Positions 46,440 to 56,739 of a DNA stretch of 64,000 nt are shown here, in pieces. The first letter of the stretch is position 1. Each line of letters starts with the position of its first letter. Below the pieces are notes generated by a model. It saw only the letters and a list, made by a program, of their open reading frames with translations. It searched no databases and was not told the DNA's origin. Origin of the DNA: Campanula takesimana (taxonomy: Eukaryota > Streptophyta > Magnoliopsida > Asterales > Campanulaceae); NCBI GenBank assembly GCA_026119855.1, contig JAOWBW010000442.1:930001-994000 (forward strand), written 5' to 3'. The position numbers were made by a program, and so were the translations under genes.

Positions 46440-46860
46440 CAAAAGAAACGTGCGAATCCCGTTATATTTCTAACAAAAACGAGGCTGCTCCGTTAAATTT
46501 ATAACAGAAACGTGCAAATCCCGTTAAATTTCTGACATTTTCAGTTAAGTTTTTGTCTTAAAGTGGCATTTTTTTTATCTTTCTAACAAATAAACACATC
46601 AATTTAACATATATTACCAAATTTAAAAAAATGAGGCTGATCCGTTAAATTTCTAACAAAAACTTGGCTGCTCCGTTAAATTTATAACAAAAACGTGCGA
46701 ATTCTGTTAAATTTATAACAGAAACGAGGCTGATCCGTTACTTTTTTAACAAAAACTTGGCTGCTCCGTTAAATTTATAACAAAAACGTGTGAATCCGTT
46801 AATTTTCTGACATTACAGTTAACTTTTTGACCGAAAGTGGCATTTTTGTGATTTTTCTAA
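46440..46860. repeat. imperfect repeats with CCGTTAAATTT(C/A)TAACA
   Basis: About eight diverged units of 35-45 bp such as 'gctgctccgttaaatttata' plus 'acaaaaacgtgcgaatcc', upstream of the PMD start. Confidence 0.75.
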
Positions 46861-46900
46861 CAAATAAATTAACCTAGTGTCAAATTACTTCAAAATCACA

Positions 46901-47262
46901 AAAACGTTACTACGAGTAACGACTTCAAAATCACAAAAACTTATTAAAACAAACTAATTAAAAAAAATGAATAATACTAACCTTATGATTTTAAAAACGT
47001 TACTTCGAGTAACGACTTCACCAAAATTTTCGCAAATTCTTCTTCACTTTCTCAGCTCAACAATGGAAGTTTTTTTTTTTTTTTCCTAATTTTCGTGTGT
47101 GCTGTGTGAAGAGGGAATGTGTGCTAGGGTTTAATAAAGGAAGGGAAGGAAGGGGTGGGTGGGTGGGTGGGTGACAGCCCTTTGCCAGAAAAAGTCAGTC
47201 AGAAAACGTTACTGTCAGTAACGCTTTCTTCTTCAGAAAACGTTAATGGCAATAACGTTTTC
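46901..47262. promoter_or_regulatory. four interrupted palindromes and telo box upstream of the PMD gene
   Basis: Modules at 46901-46925, 46993-47018, 47203-47227 and 47237-47262, consensus AAAACGTTACT-n-AGTAACG. AAACCCTAG (minus strand) lies at 47132-47124 followed by a leader-like CT-rich stretch, so this is the likely PMD promoter. Confidence 0.55.
47152..47172 (+). other. G-quadruplex-type (GGGT)n tract
   Basis: Five GGG runs separated by single T bases on the plus strand, in the PMD upstream region of the MULE. Confidence 0.8.
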
Positions 47263-47339
47263 TTCTTTAATTTTTGTCTTTGTCGGCCACTAAACGTGCT
47301 AACCCTAACCTCATCTTAATTAACCCTAAACCCCCCACC

Positions 47340-47579
47340 CAAAACAAACCCGAAACCAACCCAAAACCAACCCAAAACCCACCCAAAACCAAGCCGGCGG
47401 AGAAGTCAAAATGGGGAATTTAGTCAACCGTAAAAACGGCACTGCTATTGCCGTTTTCAGCTTAAAATCGTCATTACCAGTGACGATTTCATAAAAGGAT
47501 GTCATTTTGGTACATAGTTGAATTTGGGTGGTACTTTGGTACATAAAATTCCCAAAGCTATTATTTGAAAAAAAAATTC
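47340..47579 (-). repeat. right TIR of the MULE
   Basis: Inverted match to 38892-39115, with palindromes at 47433-47457 and 47466-47488 and the C-rich complement of the G-rich tract. A few substitutions and extra copies of the 'aacccaaaacc' unit at the inner edge distinguish the two TIRs. Confidence 0.92.
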
Positions 47580-47589
47580 GCTATTAATC

Positions 47590-48253
47590 TAGACAATTGG
47601 CCATCCCCTTGCTAGCTTATTGATTCTTTTTACTTGATAGTCTTTTTGTATGAGATACTTTTAGCAAGCTTACATTTGTTCACTGATCTTAGGTAGCATC
47701 GAATTCAGCCAGATATCCACCCGTTGGATTTGACAGAGTGATCCACCACAATTTTACCTTCTTCTTCTTCTTTTTTTCTTTTTTTTTTTTTTTTTCTCAA
47801 AATGAATATTTAATTTTAGCTTAAAGTGAAATCAAATTAAAAAAAATCTTTATAATTTCATCAGATTGTGTCATAAAAAAAGTCTTTATAATTTCATCAT
47901 ATTGTATTGTGAGTCTAAGTTTAAATTAGAACTTATTGATGCAAGATTTTTTATACTATCTTAAAATTGACATTTATTTTCTATATTTTTCAAAAAATAA
48001 AAATAAAATTAGACATCATTTATAAATTGAAGGAATACTCATTCACATAATAAGAGATATAAAATTAGGCATGTAGGAAATTAAGGAGAGAGTATGAGTG
48101 AAAAGAGAGGTAGGAGAAAGAAGCAGGGAGTAGTTGATTTTTATTTTGAGAAAGTTACTTATCAATGGGACGCATTGTTATAAAATGGATGGAGCATGTG
48201 TTACGAGCATGAAAAAGTGAGGTAAGAGAGAGAAAGTGAATAGTGAATAGTAA
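47590..48253. other. gene-free AT-rich DNA right of the MULE
   Basis: Contains a TTC/T-rich tract at about 47759-47797. Nothing else recognised. Confidence 0.4.
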
Positions 48254-48638
48254 GACAATCTCCAACGGTACTCTAAAACTCCAAATATAGAGTATTGTTT
48301 TACTCCAATGGAACTCTAAACATTGTTCTATTAATAGAGCAACACTATCACTTGCTTCAAATTTGGTGCAAGGGATAGTGCTGCGCTATCCCATTTTTCT
48401 TTTTCTTTTTCTTTTTAAATGTGTGTTTTTTGTTTTTCTTTTTGATATATATGAAAATATTTTACAATATAAAATTATAAAACCTACTATTATTTATATA
48501 TGTGAAACAATAATGAGTATTGTCATTATATTCTTATTTAGTATAAGATTTGAAGCAAACTGTTGGAAATATTTGGTGTAAAAATTGCACTATTATAAGG
48601 AATAGTTCAATTTTTGCACTAAACTGTTGGAGATGGTC
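48254..48638. mobile_element. Tourist (PIF/Harbinger)-like MITE (385 bp)
   Basis: Ends GACAATCTCCAACGGT and ACTGTTGGAGATGGTC, with TAA on both sides (48251-48253, 48639-48641). Same family as 5068-5729; both carry 'tttggtgca' near the ends. Confidence 0.88.
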
Positions 48639-48942
48639 TAAGTGAATGGTTATTGTGAGTATGGACCTGGCCCTCCCATTTTTGCTTCACTGCTCTACAT
48701 ACATGTATAATTTGTGGGTCCCACCAATCTTAAGAACTTCTTGTCTATCAATACATAAAAACAAGTGAGATAGCGAGGTCGGAGCCACAGAGCAGAGCAA
48801 TGGGTGGAGCAAATTTGTGCTTATTACGACGTGAAAAAGGGTGTATAGTCTAATTCTAAATTTAAAACTTGAAATTGCCCGACAAAACCCCCTCACACTG
48901 ACTTAATGAAGTTTAACTTCATTTTGGGATGGAAGCAAGGAC

Positions 48943-49068
48943 TGTTGGGGTGCAACCCAAAGTTTTACATCGGCAATTAAACAAACAATTACAAGGTATA
49001 TAAGAGCACCCACTCACTTCATTAGTTTGAGGCATTTTGGAAGATGGTGGTGGACACCGTCCCAAACA
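48943..49068. mobile_element. 126-bp solo LTR (TRIM-like)
   Basis: TGTTGGGGTGCAACCC...CCGTCCCAAACA with inverted ends TGTTGGGG/CCCAAACA, flanked by the perfect 5-bp duplication AGGAC (48938-48942 and 49069-49073). It contains 'acatcggcaatta' and 'tatataagagcacccactca' (TATA-like). The size points to a terminal-repeat retrotransposon in miniature. A relative is at 63212-63580. Confidence 0.85.
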
Positions 49069-49169
49069 AGGACGGGTATTATATTCCATTTTTGGTTTAA
49101 TCAAAGATTCTAGTCCTACCATTTTCACTTAAAATATTCGCCTACACAGTCGCCGCGCACACATACACA

Positions 49170-49475
49170 CACACACACAGTAGTCGAAGAGAGAGAAATG
49201 GAGGGGGGAGTGCATATTTAACAAGAGCTCATGAGATCAAATGTTTGCATCTTATTAGATCAGATCACAACCATTTCTCACTCTTCCTCTCTCACAATTC
49301 ACACCTATTGCTGTTCATCCTCCTCCTCCTCCTCCGTCGAAAATTACAATTCAAATTCCGGTATGATTTGATCGACTTCACCTGTAATCCAGAATCGAAT
49401 TGAAGTCGGCGGCCATTGTCGGTTGAAGAATGCTAATCCAGTTGGATTTTTTCCATGATTCCTGACTTTTCTCAG
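49170..49475 (+). promoter_or_regulatory. possible promoter and first exon of an unidentified gene
   Basis: A 'catatttaac' TATA-like site (about 49213) is followed by a CT-rich leader with (TCC)n at 49319-49335 and an ATG-containing segment ending CTTTTCTCAG before gtaatt at 49476. It looks like a plant leader exon, possibly with a short coding start MIPDFSQ at 49455. No matching coding exons were recognised downstream. Confidence 0.3.
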
Positions 49476-49984
49476 GTAATTAATCTGCTCCTTTTTTATG
49501 TGTTCGCCTATTTATTATTATTTTAATTAATATTAAAATTGTGTTTGATGATGTGTTTTTGTAACTAGCACCATAGCCATATGTGACTGAATAAGTCTAG
49601 GTTTTGCCTCTCTTGTGTGCCTGTGTATTAATGTTTCTGAGTGTGAGGATTTGAGCTTTAAAAAAAAAAAAAAAAACCTCAGTTTGAAACAGAGTGTTAT
49701 AGTGCAAAAAATAATATCAATTCAAGTTTGTACAGTAATTTAATAAACGAAGTTAATAATTACTATTGATTTCATTTTACAATAAATATTCAAAATATAA
49801 AAATTAATTTTGATTTTAGTATAATTTTCATTATTATTATATTAATTAGACGGAGGCACTACATAAATACGCTTTGATGCCCATAATGAACGTTCGCAAA
49901 TCTTGGGAAAAATCCAAACGCAAAAAAACGCGGTGGCATTTTTGTAAATAATCAGAACTTCTCAACTGTTTTGGGTATAATTAT

Positions 49985-50210
49985 AAAACCTGCTGGATAT
50001 GATATTGATAGCCAGAACATTTGAAAGTGATAACCAGAAGGGTAATTTTTGTAAATAATCGGATCTTTTCAACGGTTCTGAATATCAATATAAAGCCTTC
50101 TGGATATGAGATTGATAGCCAGAACCTTTGAAAGTGTATCAATATAAAGTCTTCTGGATATGAGATCGAAAGCCAGAACCTTTGAAAGTGATGGCTAGAA
50201 GGTTTTGAAA
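49985..50210. repeat. diverged tandem repeat (about 60 bp, 3 copies)
   Basis: Units share 'ctggatatgagattgatagc' then 'cagaacctttgaaagtg'. Confidence 0.8.
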
Positions 50211-50318
50211 AACACATTTTTCCTAACCACTAGGAAAAACGCGTTTTACAGGAGACCAACTCATGAACATTACAAATGATTATAAAGATAAATTAGTATA
50301 CCTAAAAGTAATCATATA

Positions 50319-50599
50319 CTCCCTCCGTCCCACCTCACTTGACACCCAATAGGTGGACACAATAACTAAGGAAAAAAAATAAAACAAGGAAAATGTGTGG
50401 TAGAAATGAAGAGAGAGAATGGGTGGGGTAAATAGTAGTGTTGGTTGAATAAAATGAGTGGTGGAAAATGAAGAGAGAGAATGAGTGGAGGTGTAGAGTG
50501 AATATATAATTATAAAAAGTGGGCTATTTTGGGAAGTGTCAAGTGAGCTGGGACGAACCAAAATGGAAATAAGTGTCAAGTGAGATGGGACGGAGGGAG
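50319..50599. mobile_element. Stowaway-type MITE (281 bp)
   Basis: Ends CTCCCTCCGTCCCACCTCACTT and the inverted copy, TA both sides. Same subfamily as 14930 and 30930. Confidence 0.93.
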
Positions 50600-51537
50600 T
50601 ACTTGACACTTCAATCACAATCTCCTTATCTTCTTTGTACCTCTCTAACTATATTTTTAGTTCTGTCCCAAATTAATATATTTTATTTAAATTTAGTCGG
50701 ATATTTAATTACTTAAATATTATAGAGGAAATAGATTGTTTCATAATAAATGTCAAAATAATTATAATGTAAAATTGGAATCAGGTCAAAAGAAGAGAGA
50801 GACAAAGATGAGCATAGACTGGACTAAGCCGGTAGTAGACTATATTAGAGATTCTACCTTAAAATCAATTAGTGATGTGGGGAGTAGCCTCTCAAGTCTA
50901 TATATCGGTCTATTAACACGCCCCTCACGTGTGACTCAGAGAGAAGGTCGAGAGTTGAGCATGTGAACTTTGTAGAAGATGCAAGATAATGGTCTCTTGT
51001 AGACGAGAGAGTCCATGTAGAATTAGCTGAAGATTGACTTGGCGGAGTTTAGAAATCTCCCACTTTAATACCATTTTAGAATTAAAATTGAGTCATAAGT
51101 AGAGAAAGGCCCAAGGGTGATTATTGGTTGGATTAGGCCGGTAGGAGAGTAACTGTATTGGAGGTTTCACCTTAAAACCAATTTGGTGATAAAGTGAGTA
51201 GTCCTTCAAGTCTATTTACATGTCCATTTTTAGTTCTGTATTTAGATGTGAGCACTGTCAAAAGTACCTTAAGGCCAAAGGGGTCACTTGACCCTCTTAA
51301 TGACATTGTAGTACCTATAAAAAAATTGAGAGTTACACTTGAAGTACTAAATTTGTTAATTTCTACCCCTTTATTTTCTATATCATAAATGTAATTTTTA
51401 TTCGTTAAACAATCTTGACCTTATTCGGAAAAAAAAAAAAAAAAAAATCTTCTTTTGCTCGCAAATGTGGGATATATTGTCTAACAATGTTTATCCCATC
51501 TCAAAATAAGTGGAATTTTACCATTGAATAAGTAATA

Positions 51538-51811
51538 CTCCCTCTATCCCAGAGTATATGTCTACATTTCCTTTTTAGTTTGTCCCAAAGTATATGTCCA
51601 CTTCCTAAGATGGCAAAGAATCTTTACTATTATTTCCACTCATTCTCTCTCATACTTAATTTTATACTCACAACACTAATCAACTTACTATCCCCTCCCA
51701 CTAATTTTCTCTCCTACTTTACTTTTATACTCACAACACTTACATCACTTCAACCCTTTCTTAATATCAATGCAAATGAGAGTGTGGACATATACTTTGG
51801 GTCGGAGGGAG
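51538..51811. mobile_element. Stowaway-type MITE (274 bp)
   Basis: Ends CTCCCTCTATCCCAGAGTATAT and ATATACTTTGGGTCGGAGGGAG, TA both sides. Subfamily shared with 53418 and 55181. Confidence 0.9.
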
Positions 51812-52061
51812 TATATAAACAATTGTAGCGCATATTTTTTTAAGTGTAAATTATAAAAGATAATGAGAGTAATCATCAAAAGCAATCTATTTCTCAATAA
51901 TTTTGCATAAGGGAGTATAATTAGAAGATGAAAAAGGACTGACCAAAAGAATGAGTATAATCAATTACATACTAATCATACATTAACAACAACAAAAAAT
52001 ACTAGTCTAGCTAAAAGCAAAAGGTTCACTATAAAGAAAGAAAAATAAACAAAATTAATAA

Positions 52062-52078
52062 AGGGGGGGGGGGGGGGT
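52062..52078. repeat. poly-G tract (about 17 G)
   Basis: An uninterrupted G run in AT-rich intergenic DNA; the length may be unreliable in assembly. Confidence 0.8.
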
Positions 52079-52390
52079 TCTTTGTCTTATGTATTCATGC
52101 CATTATGTGATTTAATTAATACTGAAAACTTAAAAAGATAAGATGGTTGTAATTTAAATAACGTAACATGGCCATACATTCTGGAGATTCTTTTGCTTTG
52201 ACACAACATCCTAACCTACACTACACCATCATCACCATGTCCCTCCTCGTATGGCCTTGTCCCTTTGCCAACTCCTAAAGTCAGTCAGGGGAAATTGAAA
52301 TCTTAAATACGATTTGGGATAATGCTAAAAGAAAAAATATGGACATTGATGAATTATATTTATGGAGACAGATTTAGATAATAATTAATA

Positions 52391-52489
52391 CTACTTCTGT
52401 TTTAAAATGAATGACTGAAAAAATCACAAAGTTACTCTTAATTAAGAGTAAATTTAAAAATATTAATGCTTCGTTTCGGGACGGAGGAA
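52391..52489. mobile_element. short Stowaway-type remnant (99 bp)
   Basis: Ends CTACTTCTGTTTTAAAATGAA and TTCGTTTCGGGACGGAGGAAA, TA on both flanks. Confidence 0.6.
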
Positions 52490-52538
52490 ATATTTGGACA
52501 TGCTAACTTTGAAAGAAAATGTCTCCCTCAAAATACAC

Positions 52539-52811
52539 ACCCTCCGTGCAGTGACATTTATTTCATTTTCGGTCTGTCTCAGCACAAGTGACACTACCTA
52601 AAATGGAAATGATTTAATATATTTATATTCAATCGATCTCAATATTTAACCCCACTCATTCTCTCTCTTTATTTTCCAACACTCATTTTATTTAACCAAC
52701 ACTACTATTTACCCCACTCATTCTCTCTCTTCATTTTCTACCATACACCTACTACTTTTTCTTAATCTTCGTGTCCCAAAAGTTGGTACCACTTCTGCTG
52801 GGACGGAGGGA
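52539..52811. mobile_element. Stowaway-type MITE (about 273 bp)
   Basis: Left end CCCTCCGTGCAGTGACA decayed; right end GCTGGGACGGAGGGAA followed by TA. Internal 'tttaaccaacactactattt' matches the inverted core of the 50319 subfamily. Confidence 0.75.
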
Positions 52812-52853
52812 ATATATGAGTGGCGAATTAAGAAACCAAATACAGTACATTGG

Positions 52854-53075
52854 GGACCCGGAACCGCTCCACCCAAAACCGCTGCACCCCTCCACCCAAT
52901 GGCTCAAATCGAGTCCACATATGCGAGCTCATCATCTGTGCGGCTATGATGATTTCAATTTTTTTTGGGTCCCATCGAGCTCGGCTACATCTCTTCCGTT
53001 GGGTGGAGCTAAAATGAGGTGGCTCCAATCGGAACCATTGGGTGGAGCTAACTAGGATGCAGCGGTTCGAAATCC
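52854..53075. mobile_element. MITE with GGATTTCGAACCGC-type ends (222 bp)
   Basis: Ends GGACCCGGAACCGCTCCACCC and GCAGCGGTTCGAAATCC are imperfect inverted repeats. It is the inverted homologue of 56515-56739. The 9-bp flanks gtacattgg/ataaattgg are similar and may be a decayed duplication. Confidence 0.75.
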
Positions 53076-53417
53076 ATAAATTGGTTTTCAATCCTACTGT
53101 TATAAACTCCCTCTCTCTCTTTCTGTCTCATAAATGTGTCACATTTTGTTTTTTTAATTCAAACATAAATAAAATTTTAATAAAAAATAATTTTGTTTTA
53201 ATTATTCTAGTGAAATGTAAAGAATTATTATTAATAACTTACTTAGTGTAATTTTGACCCTTTTTAGATTGATGATTATTTCATGATTTTCGTTTTTTTT
53301 TTCTTTTTACTTTCGCTATCTCTCTACGTATTCTAAACTCATTTTTAATCTTCTAAAAAAATAATCATATTTTAATTATTCTTTTCACCAAAATTCTTCA
53401 GATGTTTTTATTTTCTA

Positions 53418-53680
53418 CTCCCTCCTCTCAGAGTATATGTTCACTTTTTCTTTTTAGTTTGTCCCAAAGTATATGTTCACTTCCTAAAATGAAAAGAATC
53501 TTTATTATTTCTCCCACCCATTCGCTCTCCTACTTACTTTTATACTCACAACATCAATTAACTTACTATTCACTCTCACTCATTCTCTCTTCTACTCTAC
53601 TTTTATACTCACAACACTTCCATCATTTCTTGATCTCCGTACAATTGAGAGGGTGAGCATATATTATGGGATGGAGGGAG
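53418..53680. mobile_element. Stowaway-type MITE (263 bp)
   Basis: Ends CTCCCTCCTCTCAGAGTATAT and ATATTATGGGATGGAGGGAG, TA both sides. Confidence 0.88.
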
Positions 53681-54062
53681 TATTATTTACTGTTTACCCT
53701 TTGATTTCACATTTTTACCCTGCCAACAAACAACCCGACACTCGAAAAAAATTAATTACAAATATCTATGAAATCATTTTCTTAAACTGAGGGCGTGATC
53801 TCGTCACGTTACTTAACTTGACTCTGACGGCGCGTTAAGTATTTGTTTATCCCAGTTGTGACGTGTTAAGCATCCCTCATTAATAAGCTACGCCCCGTCA
53901 GTGCAGCTAAAAAGCTAAGACTGAAATGAAGGACAAAATTTATCCAACACGTTTTAGGGTGAATGGGTTTCCACGTTTCTTCTAGGTACTAGTGCCGTTT
54001 AAACATAAGTTTAGTTTAGGGATTGATTAAGTGGATAAATTAACTTTTATTCAAATCTAGTA

Positions 54063-54317
54063 CTCCCTCCGTCCTACTCAAATTAGGATAAATTTTTATT
54101 TTGAGTGTCCCACTCGAATTATGACAACCCAAAAATGAAAATGTTTTATTTAATGGGTCCCACATTGACACTCACAACAACTTTATACTCATTATTCTCT
54201 ACCCTACTTTCTCTCTCCTACTTCACTTTTCATACTCACAACACCTACTCCACTAACACTTTTTCCTTAATCCCCGTTCCCAACCCAAAAATCCTAATTC
54301 AGGTGGGACGGAGAGAG
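54063..54317. mobile_element. Stowaway-type MITE (255 bp) in the Helitron
   Basis: Ends CTCCCTCCGTCCTACTCAAATT and AATTCAGGTGGGACGGAGAGAG, TA both sides; subfamily of 34569. Confidence 0.92.
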
Positions 54318-54446
54318 TATATATTAAAAGTCAAGGTAGAGTCTTTAGGTGGTGCCATGTGGACAAGTTTTGGGTAACTCTTGCTTTTGGTGGTGCCACA
54401 TCATCCGTAGAATTTTAATTATGTGACTTTTCATTTCTCTTATTAG

Positions 54447-55165
54447 CTAATAGTATTAATTAATTGTAATAGTTACTATATTAAAGTTAACTATTACTAT
54501 TAATAATATTAGTTTATTGTAATAGTTAACTATATAAGATAACTATTACTCCCTCCGGTCCAAAATAACTGTCTCTTTTGGCATTTGCACAATTCTTAAG
54601 AAAATCAATTATTATCATGATTTAGTGACAAAAGTGTCAACTTTACCCCTATTAAATGTGCATCTTTACTACATTAATGTCTTACACTAAGACAATTAAT
54701 AAAACAGAATAAGTTTCAATGCAAGGGTAAGAATAGCCCAAAAGTGACAGTTATTTTGGACCAAAATTTTAGCTTATAAGTGACAGTTATTTTAGACCGG
54801 ATGGAGTACTATTAATAGTATAAGTTAAGTATAATAGTTACTATAAATGGTAACTATTACTATTAATACTATTAATTAACTATAATAGTTAATTATAATA
54901 GTTAACTATAGAAGATAACTATTACTATTAATAGTATTAGTTAAATGTAATAGTTAATTATATAACATAATTATTACTATTGGTAATATTAGTTAAGTGT
55001 AATAGTTACTATATAAAGTAACTATTATTAACAATAATATTAACTAATTAGAATAGTTACAACATATTGTAACTATTACTATTATTAGTATTTTTTTTTT
55101 ATAAAAAATTACTATTATTAGTATTAGTTACTATATATAGTAACTATTACTTTTAACTTATTATT
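54447..55165. repeat. AT-rich tandem array (about 55-60-bp units)
   Basis: Units built from 'gtaatagttactatat...' and 'aactattactattaatagtattag', at least eight copies, interrupted by the Stowaway at 54549-54806. Much of each unit is self-complementary (AGTTACTATA...TATAGTAACT). Confidence 0.85.
54549..54806. mobile_element. Stowaway-type MITE (258 bp) in the AT-rich array
   Basis: Ends CTCCCTCCGGTCCAAAATAACTG and CAGTTATTTTAGACCGGATGGAG, TA both sides. Confidence 0.9.
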
Positions 55166-55180
55166 TATGATAAAAGTTAT

Positions 55181-55454
55181 CCCCTCCGTTTCAAGGTAAG
55201 AGTCATACATTCTATTTTGGTACATTCTAGAGTATGAGTCTTTTTCATAAAATGACAAAAAATCTTTACTATTCATCCCAATCATTCTCTCTCATACTTT
55301 ACTTTTATACTCACAACACCAATCAATTTACTATTCCCTCTCACTCATTATCTCTTTTACTTTACTTTTACACTCACAACACTTAAATCACTTCAACTAT
55401 TTCTTATTCTCCGTGCATTTGAGAGGTAGGACTCTTCCTTTGGGACGGAGGGAG
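55181..55454. mobile_element. Stowaway-type MITE (274 bp) in the Helitron
   Basis: Ends CCCCTCCGTTTCAAGG and CCTTTGGGACGGAGGGAG; TA on the right, AT on the left. Confidence 0.85.
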
Positions 55455-55830
55455 TACTACTTAGGTAACCATTATCTTTTAATTTACTATTTAAGCTCAT
55501 AATTACTATAATGTTAACTATAATTAAAATATTATTTTCTCAATCGATCAAGAGTAAAAATTGACATCATTATGGGACAAGCGAAGTAAATTTTTTAAAA
55601 AATTATAAAGTTATTCTTAACCAATACTATTAACCAATCTTAATATCTATATTTTATACAATAGTAACTAAAACTATTTCCACTATTATTAAAAAATCAC
55701 AAGTAGATTTATATATATCTTTAAACTTATTTATATTTACTTAAAATATTTAATAATTATAATTATAATGTAATTATAAATATCCACACACATAAAAAAA
55801 CACCAGTGCGAAGCACGGGTTAATCTCTAG

Positions 55831-56514
55831 TAATAACTGTTACAGTTCACTTGTCAATCTTGTTTTTTGGTCAATGGGAGGATAAAATCAAACACATAGA
55901 CTTTTCTATGAGAAAGCAAGAGTCTATACCGTGTGAGTTAAAACGCATTAACACTCGTCAATCTATAAAATAAATGTGATATGTTGTGCTTATTTATATT
56001 TTATACATGGTTTATATCATAAAAATGATGAAATCGTATTAAAATATTTTTAAATTTAGAAATATGTCGCTCATATTGAGTTGGTGAGATACAATTTTGA
56101 TTTGGAGTATCTGTCTGAACATATTGATGTACTCCAACACTCCAGTTATTTTTGAAAAATAATCTCAATGTAACTTTGATGGTTTAGTACAAATAAATTT
56201 TTAAAAAGCAACATACATCAATTTAATTATTCATATACATTTTCAAAATATTGCTAATTTTATTTTTTTAAATAATATAGTCAATATAAATGATACTAAT
56301 TGTATTTTTTTTAATTGAAATTGAATTGTGTTGTTTGTAAAATTTGAGACTATTTATCCAATCTGAAACGACCACTTCAAAAAAATGAAAAAGTTTTTTT
56401 TCTTTGGGAAGCTAATGTTAAAAAGCAGATTTTTTATAAATTATAGAAAAACTATTTTTTCTCAAAACCTACTAAAAATAATAATCTGAAAGTGAAAAGT
56501 CCTGATATAGTGAG
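55831..56514. other. gene-free AT-rich DNA
   Basis: Between the Helitron and the next MITE; nothing recognised. Confidence 0.4.
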
Positions 56515-56739
56515 GGATTTCGAACCGCTGCACCCAAGAGTTAGCTCCACCCAATGGTTCCGATTGAAGCCACCTCATTTTAGCTCCACCCAACGGATGA
56601 GATGTGTCCAAGCTCGGTGGGACCCACAAAAAATTGAAATCATCTTAGCCGCATACCCAAACCACTCGCCTATGTGGCCTTAATCGGAGCCATTGGGTGG
56701 AGGGGTGTAGCTAACTTGGGTGGAGCGGTTCCGAGTCCG
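56515..56739. mobile_element. MITE with GGATTTCGAACCGC-type ends (225 bp)
   Basis: Ends GGATTTCGAACCGCTGCACCC and GGGTGGAGCGGTTCCGAGTCC. Flanks TATAGTGAG (56506-56514) and TGTAGTGAG (56740-56748) form a 9-bp duplication with one mismatch, pointing to a Mutator-like MITE. Confidence 0.8.

Larger units (their letters stand above)
38892..47579. mobile_element. 8.7-kb Mutator-like element (MULE) carrying transposase, HROB-like and PMD genes
   Basis: The perfect 10-bp target duplication GCTATTAATC lies at 38882-38891 and 47580-47589. The TIRs are about 220 bp: GAATTTTTTTTCAAATAATA... at the left and its inverted copy at the right, matching nearly base for base through 'cggcttggttttgggtggg'. Inside: a mudrA-type transposase on plus (39727-42324), an OB-fold gene on minus (42789-43580) and a PMD gene on minus (44003-46350), plus repeats and interrupted palindromes. 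Near-identical TIRs and an intact duplication suggest fairly recent insertion, although the transposase and PMD genes carry frameshifts. Confidence 0.93.
54055..55830 (+). mobile_element. non-autonomous Helitron (about 1.8 kb) with three nested Stowaways
   Basis: The 3' end is diagnostic: a hairpin CCAGTGCGAAGCACGGG (55803-55819) followed 11 nt later by CTAG (55827-55830) and a T outside. Removing the Stowaway at 54063-54317 gives a 5' end A|TCTAGTATATTAAAAG, which fits the TC...TATTAAAAG start of plant Helitrons. There are no TIRs or target duplication, as expected. No Rep/helicase is present. The interior is mostly an AT-rich tandem array. Confidence 0.7.
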
